Assembly (NCBI RefSeq): GCF_002321025.1
Contig: NZ_DCLL01000052.1
Location: 1 to 45,613, forward strand
Reading direction: 5' to 3'
DNA: 45,613 nucleotides
Origin: Acinetobacter lwoffii
GTDB taxonomy: Bacteria; Pseudomonadota; Gammaproteobacteria; Pseudomonadales; Moraxellaceae
The notes beneath the pieces are model-generated. The model did not search any database and was not told the DNA's origin. It saw nothing but the letters and a program-made list of their open reading frames with translations. The position numbers and the translations under genes were made by a program. Each line of letters opens with the position of its first letter. Position 1 is the stretch's first letter. Shown in pieces: positions 8,135 to 16,643 of this stretch.

Positions 8135-9229
8135 ATGGCAGGTAATAGTATAGGGCAACTGTTCCGTGTAACGACTTGTGGTGAATCTCACGGTGTTGGC
8201 CTGATGGCCATCATCGATGGGGTTCCACCCGGCATTGAGCTGACTGAAGCGGATTTGCAAAAAGATCTGGACCGCCGTAAGCCGGGTACATCGAAATTTG
8301 CAACCCAGCGTAAAGAACCAGATGAAGTAGAAATTATTTCCGGTGTGTTTGAGGGTAAAACCACCGGTACTTCAATTGGTTTGTTAATTCGTAATACGGA
8401 TCAAAAATCGAAAGACTACGGCAATATTGCGCAGACATTCCGACCGGGTCATGCCGACTATACCTATACCCAAAAGTATGGTTTCCGTGATTACCGTGGT
8501 GGCGGCCGTTCAAGTGCGCGTGAAACGGCAATGCGTGTTGCAGCGGGTGCCATTGCCAAGAAATTCCTTTTTGAGAAATTTGGCATTGAGATTCGTGGTC
8601 ATGTAACCCAAATCGGTACAGAAAAAGCAGAAAAACTGGACTGGAATGAAGTTCCAAACAATCCGTTTTTCTGTGGTGACGTCGATGCAGTACCACGTTT
8701 TGAAGCGCTAGTGACGTCTTTGCGTGAGCAAGGTACCAGTTGTGGCGCTAAACTGGAGATCATTGCATCTAAAGTGCCAGTCGGTTGGGGCGAGCCAGTC
8801 TTTGATCGTCTGGATGCTGATATTGCGCATGCCATGATGTCGATTAATGCCGTTAAAGGTGTAGAAATCGGTGATGGTTTTGGCGTTGCTGAACAGTTTG
8901 GTCATGAAAGCCGTGATGAACTCACCACAGAAGGCTTCCTGGCCAATCATGCTGGCGGTATTCTAGGCGGTATTTCTAGCGGTCAGGACATTCGTGTTGC
9001 GATTGCGTTGAAGCCGACTGCATCTATCACCACGCCGGGTAAAACCATCAATATTGAGCGTGAAGATACTGATGTGTTGACCAAAGGCCGTCATGATCCT
9101 TGTGTGGGTGTGCGTGCAACCCCGATTGCTGAAGCGATGCTGGCGATAGTACTCATGGATCATTTCATGCGTCACCGTGCGCAAAATGCCGATGTAGTTG
9201 CGCCATTTGCACCGATTGAACCTAAATAA
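8135..9229 (+). CDS. aroC: Chorismate synthase
   Basis: Converts 5-enolpyruvylshikimate-3-phosphate to chorismate, the last shikimate-pathway step, with reduced FMN. The 364-residue protein shows the family's signatures: GESHGVGL near the N-terminus, FRPGHADYTY, YRGGGRSSARETA and the C-terminal RHDPCVGVRATPIAEAM. AAGGAG upstream supports ATG 8135. It shares a transcript with prmB and is followed by a terminator at 9260. The two DAHP synthases in the window (14534 and 42090) catalyse the first step of the same pathway. Confidence 0.97.
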   Translation: MAGNSIGQLFRVTTCGESHGVGLMAIIDGVPPGIELTEADLQKDLDRRKPGTSKFATQRKEPDEVEIISGVFEGKTTGTSIGLLIRNTDQKSKDYGNIAQTFRPGHADYTYTQKYGFRDYRGGGRSSARETAMRVAAGAIAKKFLFEKFGIEIRGHVTQIGTEKAEKLDWNEVPNNPFFCGDVDAVPRFEALVTSLREQGTSCGAKLEIIASKVPVGWGEPVFDRLDADIAHAMMSINAVKGVEIGDGFGVAEQFGHESRDELTTEGFLANHAGGILGGISSGQDIRVAIALKPTASITTPGKTINIEREDTDVLTKGRHDPCVGVRATPIAEAMLAIVLMDHFMRHRAQNADVVAPFAPIEPK

Positions 9230-9259
9230 TTTGCTTTAACTTTAAAGTGAAATTGTTTT

Positions 9260-9286
9260 AAAGTCAGACTCCGGTCTGACTTTTTT
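9260..9286 (+). terminator. prmB-aroC terminator
   Basis: AAAGTCAGAC (9260-9269), loop TCCG, GTCTGACTTT (9274-9283), then a T-run. It ends 10 nt before the ATG of the next gene. Confidence 0.88.
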
Positions 9287-9295
9287 ATTTATAAA

Positions 9296-9817
9296 ATGAA
9301 TCACTATAAAAATATACGATTGGTAAGCAAAGCTGATATTCAGCAACTTACCATACTAATTAATACAGCTTATCGTACTCGGGGTGGATGGACCACAGAA
9401 GAAGGAATGATCCAGGGTGATCGTATTCAAGAACAACAGTTATATGAATTGCTCAATTCAGCAGATTTTCAGCTGTTTGTGTTGGAAATTGAAAATAAGC
9501 TTCTTGGTTGTATTGGCGTGAGCTTAGGGCAGCAAGTAGCAGAGATTGGAAGCTTTGCTGTTGCACCTGCTGAGCAAAACTCGGGTTATGGCAAGCAATT
9601 ATTGGACTTTGCCGAATCCCATATTTTCGAAATATTTAAGAAGAACGTGATTCAGATGTCAGTGTTAAATGTTCGTACTGAACTGCTGGCATATTATCAG
9701 CGCCATGGCTATCAGCTGACTGAAAAGATTGAAGCATATCCACTGGGTCAAAAGCTCGGAGAACCTTTGATTCCGTTACATTTACTGATTTTAGAAAAAA
9801 TCAGCAAATCAATATGA
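9296..9817 (+). CDS. GNAT family N-acetyltransferase
   Basis: A 173-residue GNAT. The acetyl-CoA loop is QNSGYGKQLL near residues 98-107, after the strand IGSFAVAPAE, and the C-terminal YYQRHGY motif is typical. The N-terminal motif RGGWTTEEG resembles a subset of GNATs with unknown amine substrates. The ATG sits only 9 nt after the upstream terminator and has no visible Shine-Dalgarno sequence. The start may be leaderless, or the true start may be further in; no better in-frame start with a ribosome site was seen. Confidence 0.82.
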   Translation: MNHYKNIRLVSKADIQQLTILINTAYRTRGGWTTEEGMIQGDRIQEQQLYELLNSADFQLFVLEIENKLLGCIGVSLGQQVAEIGSFAVAPAEQNSGYGKQLLDFAESHIFEIFKKNVIQMSVLNVRTELLAYYQRHGYQLTEKIEAYPLGQKLGEPLIPLHLLILEKISKSI

Positions 9818-9942
9818 TTAGTTGATGAAAATTCAAGCTTTTTACTGCTTAAATTGAGTAGTGGGAAAGCTCCTGAACATGCTAAGTTTTCTGTTCAGTC
9901 TAAGTGACTTAAGATTAGGCAGAAAACAGACCAGGATGTCAT

Positions 9943-10851
9943 ATGCTGCATATTATTTTAACTTCTTTATTTCCTCTCATCGGACTGATCAGCTTTGGCT
10001 ATTTACTTAAGCGCAGGCAATGGTTGAGTGATGATTTTTGGCGAGGCGCAGAAAAGTTAAATTATTATGCACTGTTTCCGGTGATGCTGTTTTTAAATCT
10101 GGCCACTGCCAAGATTCAAATGGATGTCATTCAGGATGTAGTGCTTGTCGTATTTAGTATAATGGCTGTGGTCAGTATTGCACTGTATATTTTGCGTCAT
10201 ATTTACCAGATATCTTATGCGCGTTTCGGCGTCTATGTTCAGGGCTTGCTGCGCTTTAATACCTATATTGGCCTTGCTGCTGTTAGTGCCTTATTTCATC
10301 AGCAAGGTATGACCATCTTCGCGGTGATCATGGTGCTGTGTATTCCTTTGGTGAATATCTTATCGGTGCTGGCATTTACCCGTAGTCACGATATGCAGCT
10401 GAAAAAAATCATCCTGGATTTGTCTAAAAATCCATTAATTCTAGGCTGTATTGTGGGTGGTTTATTTAATCTTTCTGGTTTGTCACTCTGGACTGGAGCA
10501 GAGCAGTTTCTTAAACAGATTGCACTGTGCAGTTTGCCGCTCGGTTTGATGTGTGTGGGAGCAGCCTTACAGTTTCAGGGTTTTCAGCGTGATGTGTTGC
10601 CACTCAGCCTGATAACCCTTGGCCGCCTGTTCGGAATGCCGCTGATTGCATTTTTAGTGTGTAAAATTTTCCAGATTGATGCATTAACTACTCAGGTTTT
10701 GGTCTTGTTCTTTGCACTTCCTACCGCCTCAGCTTCGTATGTTTTAACCCGGGTATATGGCGGAGATAGCGAGTTAATGGCCAGTATTATCAGTGTACAA
10801 ACAGTGGTCGCAGCAGTAAGCTTAGTACTGATGCTTTCTTGGCTTATCTAA
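9943..10851 (+). CDS. AEC family permease (auxin-efflux-carrier fold)
   Basis: Inner-membrane transporter of 302 residues with about ten hydrophobic helices. The first is LFPLIGLISFGYLLKR, and the halves are separated by a polar stretch near RSHDMQLKK. Members of the AEC family export or import organic acids and amino-acid-like compounds; the substrate here is unknown. LGRLFGMPLIAF and the C-terminal FALPTASASYVLTRVYGGD are characteristic. AGGATG precedes ATG 9943. The gene appears monocistronic. Confidence 0.85.
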   Translation: MLHIILTSLFPLIGLISFGYLLKRRQWLSDDFWRGAEKLNYYALFPVMLFLNLATAKIQMDVIQDVVLVVFSIMAVVSIALYILRHIYQISYARFGVYVQGLLRFNTYIGLAAVSALFHQQGMTIFAVIMVLCIPLVNILSVLAFTRSHDMQLKKIILDLSKNPLILGCIVGGLFNLSGLSLWTGAEQFLKQIALCSLPLGLMCVGAALQFQGFQRDVLPLSLITLGRLFGMPLIAFLVCKIFQIDALTTQVLVLFFALPTASASYVLTRVYGGDSELMASIISVQTVVAAVSLVLMLSWLI

Positions 10852-10894
10852 AATTCTAAAATGGATAAGGAAAACTCTACATTTTGAATTATTA

Positions 10895-10906
10895 AAATAG
10901 CCTAAG
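10895..10906 (+). repeat. Copy 2 of AAATAGCCTAAG
   Basis: Intergenic copy followed by CAA and, after an A-run, GGTTAAATT, so its wider context resembles copy 1. The surrounding gap 10852-11154 otherwise holds AT-rich DNA, the palindrome at 11077 and the start of the riboswitch leader. Confidence 0.6.
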
Positions 10907-11076
10907 CAAAAAAAAGGTTAAATTTTATTTAAACGCTAAAATCAAATAAGTCTTAGAATTTTGTAAAGGGTAGAACTTACTCGTTTCATTTAGAGCAGCA
11001 AAATCTAGAAATTTGATATCTAGGCAATATCCTCCATCACACATGTATGCTGTTAATTAAGAAAAAATCATAGATA

Positions 11077-11090
11077 AATTCACGTGAATT
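11077..11090. promoter_or_regulatory. Perfect palindrome, possible operator
   Basis: AATTCACGTGAATT is a perfect 14-bp palindrome about 75 nt before the glycine riboswitch, in the place where the riboswitch promoter should be. A regulator binding here would add transcriptional control to the riboswitch. The promoter itself is not clear. Confidence 0.4.
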
Positions 11091-11154
11091 AACATAAATA
11101 AAAACTGTGTTTTTCCTAAAAATGGTATATAAATTGCTCATGATAATAAAACAT

Positions 11155-11341
11155 TATTGCAGGAGAGAAATGCTTCTGCATTCGCCGAAGGAGCAAGGTC
11201 CCAGGAAACTCTCAGGCAAAAGGACTGTGATAATGGATAAAGACTCTGGAGAGAAGTGTTCAATCACTCACCGAAGGGGAAGGTGGCCGCATTGATGTGC
11301 AATGTATCTACCGAAGCTCTCAGGTACACATGACAGATGGG
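11155..11341 (+). promoter_or_regulatory. Tandem glycine riboswitch
   Basis: Two consecutive glycine aptamers. Aptamer I carries CGCCGAAGGAGCAA and AAACTCTCAGGCAAAAGGAC (about 11161-11226). Aptamer II carries CACCGAAGGGGAAGG and GAAGCTCTCAGGTACACA with a closing GACAGATGGGG (about 11245-11341). The architecture is the classic cooperative gcvT RNA. It lies immediately upstream of the DadA-type gene, not of a glycine cleavage gene. A short hairpin near the ribosome site (11345-11372) could be the expression platform; no intrinsic terminator is present. Confidence 0.93.
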
Positions 11342-11372
11342 AAAAGACATCAATATAATCAAGGAGGTGTCT

Positions 11373-12617
11373 ATGCGTCATGTCGTGGTGATTGGGGCCG
11401 GTATCACCGGAGTAACCACAGCTTATGAGCTTGCGCTATCAGGCTATCAAGTGACCGTGGTTGATCGGCATCTATATCCAGCAATGGAAACATCCTTTGC
11501 CAATGGCGGCCAGCTTTCTGCCTGTAATGCTGAAGTATGGAACCAGAAAGCCACGGTACTCAAAGGCATCAAATGGATGTCACAAAAAACTGCACCACTT
11601 TTACTCAATCCTTCTTTTAGTGTGCATAAATACAGCTGGCTCATGGAATTTCTGGGCAATATCAAACATTATGAAGCCAATACCCGAGAGACTGTACGGC
11701 TGGCTTTACTGGCAAGAGCACGCTTATTTGAAATTGCCGAAACAGAAAATATTGATTTCAATTTAGAAAAACGTGGAATTTTACATTTTTATCATAACAA
11801 GACAGATTATGATGTTGCGATCAAAGTCAATGATCTGTTGTGTAGCGGTGGTCTGGAGCGCAATGCCATTTCCAATGCAGAAATCAAGCAGATCGAACCT
11901 GCATTAACTGGCGATTATTATGCAGGATTTTACTGTCAGAGCGATGCCACCGGGGATATTCATAAATTTAGTACCGGTTTGGCCAAAGCCTGTATGCAAA
12001 AAGGCGTGAAATTTGAGTTTGGTCAAGATGTTTTTGTTGTTGATCATCAGGCTCAGAATATTCGGGTTAAATGCAAACCTAGTACTGAAAATGTCCATTC
12101 CTCTCCAGAGGATGTTCTGGAAATTAATGCAGATGCCATTGTGGTCTGTGCAGGGGTTGGCAGCTATCAATTGGCTGAAATACTTGGTGAACGAGTCAAT
12201 GTCTATCCAGTCAAAGGCTACTCGATTACCGTGCAACTGAATGATGAGCAGAGCCAGAACAACGCACCTTGGGTCAGTCTGCTAGATGAAAGTGCGAAAA
12301 TTGTCTTGTCACGCCTAGGCAAGGATCGTTTGCGTGTTGCAGGAACAGCCGAGTTTAATGGCTATAACCGGGATATTCGTGCTGACCGAATTCAACCTTT
12401 AATTGACTGGACCAATCGTAATTTTGACCTGTGTACTGAGCATGTTGTTCCGTGGGCAGGCTTACGCCCCATGATGCCAAATATGATGCCTGTGGTACGC
12501 CGTGGCAAACATGAGCGGGTCTTTTACAATACCGGACATGGTCATCTGGGCTGGACTTTATCAGCTGCAACGGCTGCGATGATTAGTCAGGAAATTGCGC
12601 AATACTATCCAGCTTAA
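11373..12617 (+). CDS. dadA: DadA-type D-amino acid dehydrogenase under a glycine riboswitch
   Basis: FAD-dependent deaminating dehydrogenase of the DadA/glycine oxidase family, membrane-peripheral, passing electrons to the respiratory chain. The Rossmann motif VVIGAGITGVTTAYELA is at the N-terminus and GLRPMMP...NTGHGHLGWT at the C-terminus. The frame is open from 11337, but ATG 11373 has a strong AAGGAGG site 5 nt away, giving 414 residues. No alr/dadX racemase or lrp gene is adjacent, as is common for D-alanine catabolism. Together with the riboswitch this suggests that glycine is a substrate or signal. The family call is firm; DadA as true orthologue is less so. Confidence 0.85.
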   Translation: MRHVVVIGAGITGVTTAYELALSGYQVTVVDRHLYPAMETSFANGGQLSACNAEVWNQKATVLKGIKWMSQKTAPLLLNPSFSVHKYSWLMEFLGNIKHYEANTRETVRLALLARARLFEIAETENIDFNLEKRGILHFYHNKTDYDVAIKVNDLLCSGGLERNAISNAEIKQIEPALTGDYYAGFYCQSDATGDIHKFSTGLAKACMQKGVKFEFGQDVFVVDHQAQNIRVKCKPSTENVHSSPEDVLEINADAIVVCAGVGSYQLAEILGERVNVYPVKGYSITVQLNDEQSQNNAPWVSLLDESAKIVLSRLGKDRLRVAGTAEFNGYNRDIRADRIQPLIDWTNRNFDLCTEHVVPWAGLRPMMPNMMPVVRRGKHERVFYNTGHGHLGWTLSAATAAMISQEIAQYYPA

Positions 12618-12622
12618 ATTGA

Positions 12623-12646
12623 TAGCCCGCTTGCGGGCTATTTTTT
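12623..12646 (+). terminator. dadA terminator
   Basis: TAGCCCG/CGGGCTA hairpin (12623-12640) with a CTTG loop and a six-T tract. Confidence 0.88.
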
Positions 12647-12699
12647 ACATCAAAGATATCATTTTATATAACAATAAATTTTAATATTTTTAAATTAAA

Positions 12700-13353
12700 T
12701 CAATCATATAGTCGATAAATACCGGTAAAGCGTTCACAGCCTTTCTGCTGGCTACTGACCGCTAAAATGGCTTTACTATAGTTAAACTCATAGCGGCAGT
12801 CATTTTCATTATCGGTGATCTGGTTTTTTGTCTCAGGCGTGGTATAGGCTAAAAAAGGAACGGTCTGCTTCTCGGTCCGGTTATTTGGATTACGATATGC
12901 CAGGCCTTCAATCTTGATCCGGTCTTTGGTCAGTTGATGAATCTTGAGATGCACGGGCTGCTTGGCGATTTGTCCCTGTTCAAACTTAATATAATGCTGG
13001 GTCAGACTTTGATTCAGTGAAATATAGACATTTAAATCATCTAAACGCCATTCAAACTGCTGTTTAAAACAGTCTAGCGTTTTGCATTGCTGTAAGCGGG
13101 TCGCCCATAGTTGTTGGCTATCTTGTAATAAACGCACAGGTGCATCAGTAATCAGAAAAGCAGTAAAGTATTGGTCTGTGAGTTTTTCACGAGATTCAGC
13201 CAGCGATGCTGAGCAGACTTTATTCATGGCAGCCGTTTTTTTGCTGTCATCGCTACAATCCATTGTGATCGCTGAGCTACCCGTAGAAATCGTCCCCAGA
13301 CCGAGCATCAGGCCAATTATTTTCAACATATTTATATCAGTTTTCAGTAGCAT
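12700..13353 (-). CDS. Secreted protein with LprI/DUF1311-like N-terminal part
   Basis: A 217-residue exported protein. The signal peptide MLKIIGLMLGLGTISTGSSA begins at the ATG at 13329; the longer start at 13353 adds eight residues and neither has a clear ribosome site. The mature N-terminal half (C..., KVCSASLAESREKL, SQQLWATRLQQCKTLDCFKQQFEWRLDDL) resembles the DUF1311/LprI pattern. The C-terminal half (PVHLKIHQLTKDRIKIEGLAYRN...) is of unknown type and may form a second beta-rich domain with a Cys pair. It is divergent from ispF. No function can be assigned with confidence. Confidence 0.7.
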   Translation of the reverse strand: MLLKTDINMLKIIGLMLGLGTISTGSSAITMDCSDDSKKTAAMNKVCSASLAESREKLTDQYFTAFLITDAPVRLLQDSQQLWATRLQQCKTLDCFKQQFEWRLDDLNVYISLNQSLTQHYIKFEQGQIAKQPVHLKIHQLTKDRIKIEGLAYRNPNNRTEKQTVPFLAYTTPETKNQITDNENDCRYEFNYSKAILAVSSQQKGCERFTGIYRLYD

Positions 13354-13453
13354 GATCGCTTATACTTTCACTGTGTTACGCTTGGTCTAACTATAGCGAA
13401 ATAGAAAGCAAGTGTACAAGATTTCAATGGGCTATTTCTAAAGGATGTATAAG

Positions 13454-13942
13454 GTGATCGCACAAATTCGTATTGGCCAGGGTCTGGATGTGCATGCATT
13501 TGAAGAAGGTGATTTTGTCACTCTGGCAGGCATTCAAATTCCGCATACTCACGGTCTGAAAGCACATTCGGATGGTGATGTAGTGCTGCATGCACTCTGT
13601 GATGCTTTGTTGGGTGCTTTGGCGCTCGGAGATATTGGCCAGCATTTCCCAGATACAGATCCTGAGTTTAAAGGTGCAGATAGCCGGGTATTACTCAAGC
13701 ATGTTTATCAGCTAATTCTGGATCGTGGTTATCACCTGAATAATGCCGATATTACCGTGGCCTGTGAACGTCCAAAACTGGCTAAGCACAATCTGACGAT
13801 GCGTCAAAGTATTGCAGATGTCTTAGATGTTGATGTAACTCAAATCAGTATCAAAGCCACCACCACTGAACAGTTAGGTTTTACCGGTCGTCAGGAAGGC
13901 ATTATGTCGATGGCAACCGTGTTATTGAGCCATAGTAAATAA
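13454..13942 (+). CDS. ispF: 2-C-methyl-D-erythritol 2,4-cyclodiphosphate synthase
   Basis: Forms MEcPP from CDP-ME-2-phosphate in the MEP isoprenoid pathway. The metal-binding signature DVHAF is near the N-terminus, followed by HSDGDVVLHALCDALLGAL, GDIGQHFPDTD and the C-terminal TTTEQLGFTGRQEGI. I chose the GTG at 13454 (162 residues) because AAGGA at 13441 has ideal 8-nt spacing to it. The in-frame ATG at 13445 would sit directly on that ribosome site. The gene is convergent, with a 2-nt gap, with the phosphatase-like gene. Confidence 0.95.
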   Translation: MIAQIRIGQGLDVHAFEEGDFVTLAGIQIPHTHGLKAHSDGDVVLHALCDALLGALALGDIGQHFPDTDPEFKGADSRVLLKHVYQLILDRGYHLNNADITVACERPKLAKHNLTMRQSIADVLDVDVTQISIKATTTEQLGFTGRQEGIMSMATVLLSHSK

Positions 13943-13944
13943 AA

Positions 13945-14469
13945 TCAGGCAAAATAATTTGGATTAATTAAGGAAAGTTCCAGTTCCTGCGTTGCTTTAC
14001 GGCCTTGTAACTGTAGGGCAACTGCATGCATTAAACCAGTCCAGGTTTCATTTGGTTCCCAGATCTGATGCAAGTATTCTTGTGCTGTAGGTAGATCCAT
14101 ATCCATATAGTACTGACGATATAAGTACATCAGACAGCTGACATGGTAGTTTTGCGAACAATGTACCCAGACCATTTGCTCTTTTACCAGATGATCGATC
14201 AGATCCAGTACCAGCAGGCATTGATTGTCTGAAGGGGTTTCCCAGGAAATCGGAACCTGAATATAGTTCAGTCCCAGCTCAAGGCAAATTTTATCTTCAT
14301 GCGGCAGATACTGTTCGCTATCGGTCAACGCCACATTGATGACTGTAGATACACCGTATTCTTTCATCAGCTGTAATTGGGTAGTGGTCGGTTGACCGGA
14401 GCTAAACAGATGTTCGTGTATGAACTGAAAATTCTCAATCTGGCTTAATGCCGTTTCAATATCATTCAT
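13945..14469 (-). CDS. Tyrosine/dual-specificity phosphatase-like protein, degenerate P-loop
   Basis: A 174-residue protein with the fold pattern of the small DSP-like phosphatases: HLFSSGQPT at the N-terminus and GVSTVINVAL, then a P-loop region VHCSQNYHVSCLMYLYR around Cys104. A canonical loop is C-x5-R; here the position five residues after the Cys is followed by Val, and the nearest candidate is His109. The catalytic Arg is therefore missing while the Cys stays. It lies just downstream of the DAHP synthase on the same strand, separated by a hairpin. It may be a pseudophosphatase or bind a ligand. Confidence 0.7.
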   Translation of the reverse strand: MNDIETALSQIENFQFIHEHLFSSGQPTTTQLQLMKEYGVSTVINVALTDSEQYLPHEDKICLELGLNYIQVPISWETPSDNQCLLVLDLIDHLVKEQMVWVHCSQNYHVSCLMYLYRQYYMDMDLPTAQEYLHQIWEPNETWTGLMHAVALQLQGRKATQELELSLINPNYFA

Positions 14470-14499
14470 CAGATAAATTTTCCTTGTTCTAGAAATGCA

Positions 14500-14522
14500 A
14501 ACGCCATCTTGGCGATGGCGTT
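14500..14522 (-). terminator. Hairpin after the DAHP synthase gene
   Basis: AACGCCATC (14500-14508) and GATGGCGTT (14514-14522) form a perfect 9-bp stem with a 5-nt loop just downstream of the minus-strand stop at 14534. The T-tract is short, so it may only attenuate read-through into the phosphatase-like gene. Confidence 0.55.
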
Positions 14523-14533
14523 GGTCAGATCAT

Positions 14534-15646
14534 TTAACGATTAGGTAAAATGTCTTTCAATGCCTCATGCATGTCGAGTAAAACTTTTTCAGTCGTTTCC
14601 CAGTCGATACAGCCATCCGTAACGGATTGACCGTACTCCATATCACAAAGGTTAGCAGGAATATCCTGACGACCACCTTTAAGATGACTTTCTACCATAA
14701 TACCAACAATTGACTTGTTACCATCAAGAATTTGTTCTGAAATGTTTTTAAGTACAAGTGGTTGCAGGTACGGGTCTTTGTTAGAGTTGGCATGGCTGGC
14801 ATCAATCATGATTTTGGTGCTGACTTTGGCTTTGGCTAGCGCGGCTTCCGCATCTGCGACCGAGCCTGCATCGTAGTTCGGTTTGCCATTACCGCCACGC
14901 AGTACCACGTGAGCATAAGGGTTACCTGAAGTACGAATGACAGCTACCTGACCCTGATCATTCAGACCGAGGAAGCTGTGACCATGTTTCACAGATTGCA
15001 TCGCATTGGTCGCGACCGTTAAACCGCCGTCAGTACCATTTTTAAAGCCGACTGGTGAAGAAAGACCAGAAGACATTTCACGATGGGTCTGGCTTTCTGT
15101 GGTACGTGCACCAATCGCTGACCATGAAATCAGGTCTTGGTAATACTGTGGCGAGTTTGGATCAAGTGCTTCAGTGGCACATGGCAAGCCCATTTCATTC
15201 AGTTCAAGTAATAGCTTGCGACCGATACGCAGACCTTTTTCAATATTGAATGAATCATTCATATCCGGGTCATTGATCAGACCTTTCCAACCTACGGTAG
15301 TACGTGGTTTTTCAAAATAAACCCGCATCACGATATATAAGCTGTCTTTAACTTTTTCGCTCAGCACTTTTAAGCGCTCAGCATATTCATGCGCCGCCTC
15401 TGGATCGTGAATAGAACAAGGGCCAATTACAACGAACAGGCGTTTGTCTTCACCATCCAGAATTTTACGAATCGTTTCACGACCATGCAGTACGGTTTGA
15501 TAAGCAGTTTCAGTCAACGGTAACTCTGCTTTAAGCTCAGCAGGGGTTACAAGAGGAATCATGCTGTGGATATTCACGTCATCAATATCTGATGCTGAAA
15601 TAGGATTTGACTGTTGTGTATTCATTGCCGTCACTGGTTCGATCAT
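14534..15646 (-). CDS. aroG: 3-deoxy-7-phosphoheptulonate (DAHP) synthase, class I
   Basis: Condenses PEP and erythrose-4-phosphate, the committed shikimate step. The 370-residue protein shows VIGPCSIHDPEAAHEYAERL, the KPRTTVGWKGL motif, GARTTESQTHR, GFKNGTDG and the C-terminal MVESHLKGGRQ and YGQSVTDGC blocks with metal-binding residues. An internal Met at residue 8 (MNTQQ) may be the true start; neither has a strong ribosome site. A second paralogue is at 42090. Which amino acid inhibits which isozyme cannot be told from sequence alone, so the symbol denotes the family. Confidence 0.9.
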   Translation of the reverse strand: MIEPVTAMNTQQSNPISASDIDDVNIHSMIPLVTPAELKAELPLTETAYQTVLHGRETIRKILDGEDKRLFVVIGPCSIHDPEAAHEYAERLKVLSEKVKDSLYIVMRVYFEKPRTTVGWKGLINDPDMNDSFNIEKGLRIGRKLLLELNEMGLPCATEALDPNSPQYYQDLISWSAIGARTTESQTHREMSSGLSSPVGFKNGTDGGLTVATNAMQSVKHGHSFLGLNDQGQVAVIRTSGNPYAHVVLRGGNGKPNYDAGSVADAEAALAKAKVSTKIMIDASHANSNKDPYLQPLVLKNISEQILDGNKSIVGIMVESHLKGGRQDIPANLCDMEYGQSVTDGCIDWETTEKVLLDMHEALKDILPNR

Positions 15647-15752
15647 ACAAAAGGTTGTTTAATAGCCCGAATATAACATGAATGATGCGTCACTTTGTTA
15701 TAAAAAAGATGAATACTTCTTTGAAAAAAAAGTGATGAATCGGATAGTTAAC

Positions 15753-16643
15753 TTAAACGGACGGGGAATTTTGGCTCACAATTATCATTGCTGTTTCAGC
15801 AGGTTGAGCCGGTTTTGATTTCACAGGATTAATCATGAAATTCACACCCAGCGCAAACAGGGTAATGCCTAAAATTTTGCGGATCAGTTTTTCTGGCATA
15901 CGTGAACTGAGTAAAGTGCCGACAATAATCGCTGGAATAGATCCCACCAATAACCACATGAGCAGCATGAAATCGACATTGCCTGAAGACATATGACCCA
16001 GCCCTGCAACCAGGGTCAGTAACACTGCATGCACAACATCTGAGCCAATGATACGAATCATCGGCAGATTCGGGAACATGACTACAAGTGCCATGATGCC
16101 AAATGCGCCGGCACCCACTGAAGATAGCGTGACAAATATGCCCAAGATAATGCCCATGATAATAATGGCTACGCGCTTATCTTTGGCTTGCAGCTTCACT
16201 TTTTCCAGATCCTGCGTCATATCCGGCAGTTCTTGTTTTCTGTATTTATTAAAAAGATTTTCGATCTGGGTACGGAACAGAATAGATAAGCCGGTAATAG
16301 TCAGCATAAAGCCCAATACCATGGTCAGGACAGCTTTGTAATGCGTTGATTGGCTCAGATAGTTATCAAGAACCCAATGTGTTGCAAAAGATGCGGGAAT
16401 ACTGCCGACGGCCAGCCAGATCACAATCGGCCAGACAATATTCATTTTCTTGGCATGCACAAACGAGCCACAAAATTTAGAAATCGCGGCATAGAGCAGG
16501 TCAGTACCAATTGCGATATGCGGTTCAATCCGGAATAAGCTGATGAGAATAGGGGTCATCAATGAACCGCCACCCACACCGGTGACACCTACACAAAAAC
16601 CTACCAGAACGCCTGCTAAAATAAATTCAATCGGACCAAACAT
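15753..16643 (-). CDS. TSUP family permease (TauE/SafE-like)
   Basis: Inner-membrane protein of 296 residues with about eight helices. The duplicated TSUP signature is visible: GFCVGVTGVGGGSLMTPIL at the N-terminus and LSSVGAGAFGIMALVVMFP in the middle. A charged cytoplasmic stretch (RKQELPDMTQDLEKVKLQAKDKR) separates the halves. Known members export sulfite, sulfoacetate or related organosulfur compounds; the substrate here is unknown. The gene is monocistronic and shares the 16644-17030 spacer with lpxB. Confidence 0.85.
   Translation of the reverse strand: MFGPIEFILAGVLVGFCVGVTGVGGGSLMTPILISLFRIEPHIAIGTDLLYAAISKFCGSFVHAKKMNIVWPIVIWLAVGSIPASFATHWVLDNYLSQSTHYKAVLTMVLGFMLTITGLSILFRTQIENLFNKYRKQELPDMTQDLEKVKLQAKDKRVAIIIMGIILGIFVTLSSVGAGAFGIMALVVMFPNLPMIRIIGSDVVHAVLLTLVAGLGHMSSGNVDFMLLMWLLVGSIPAIIVGTLLSSRMPEKLIRKILGITLFALGVNFMINPVKSKPAQPAETAMIIVSQNSPSV

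Noticed and set aside
11107..11295. 62-codon open frame.
   Set aside because: It lies across the glycine riboswitch aptamers; the conserved RNA explains the sequence.
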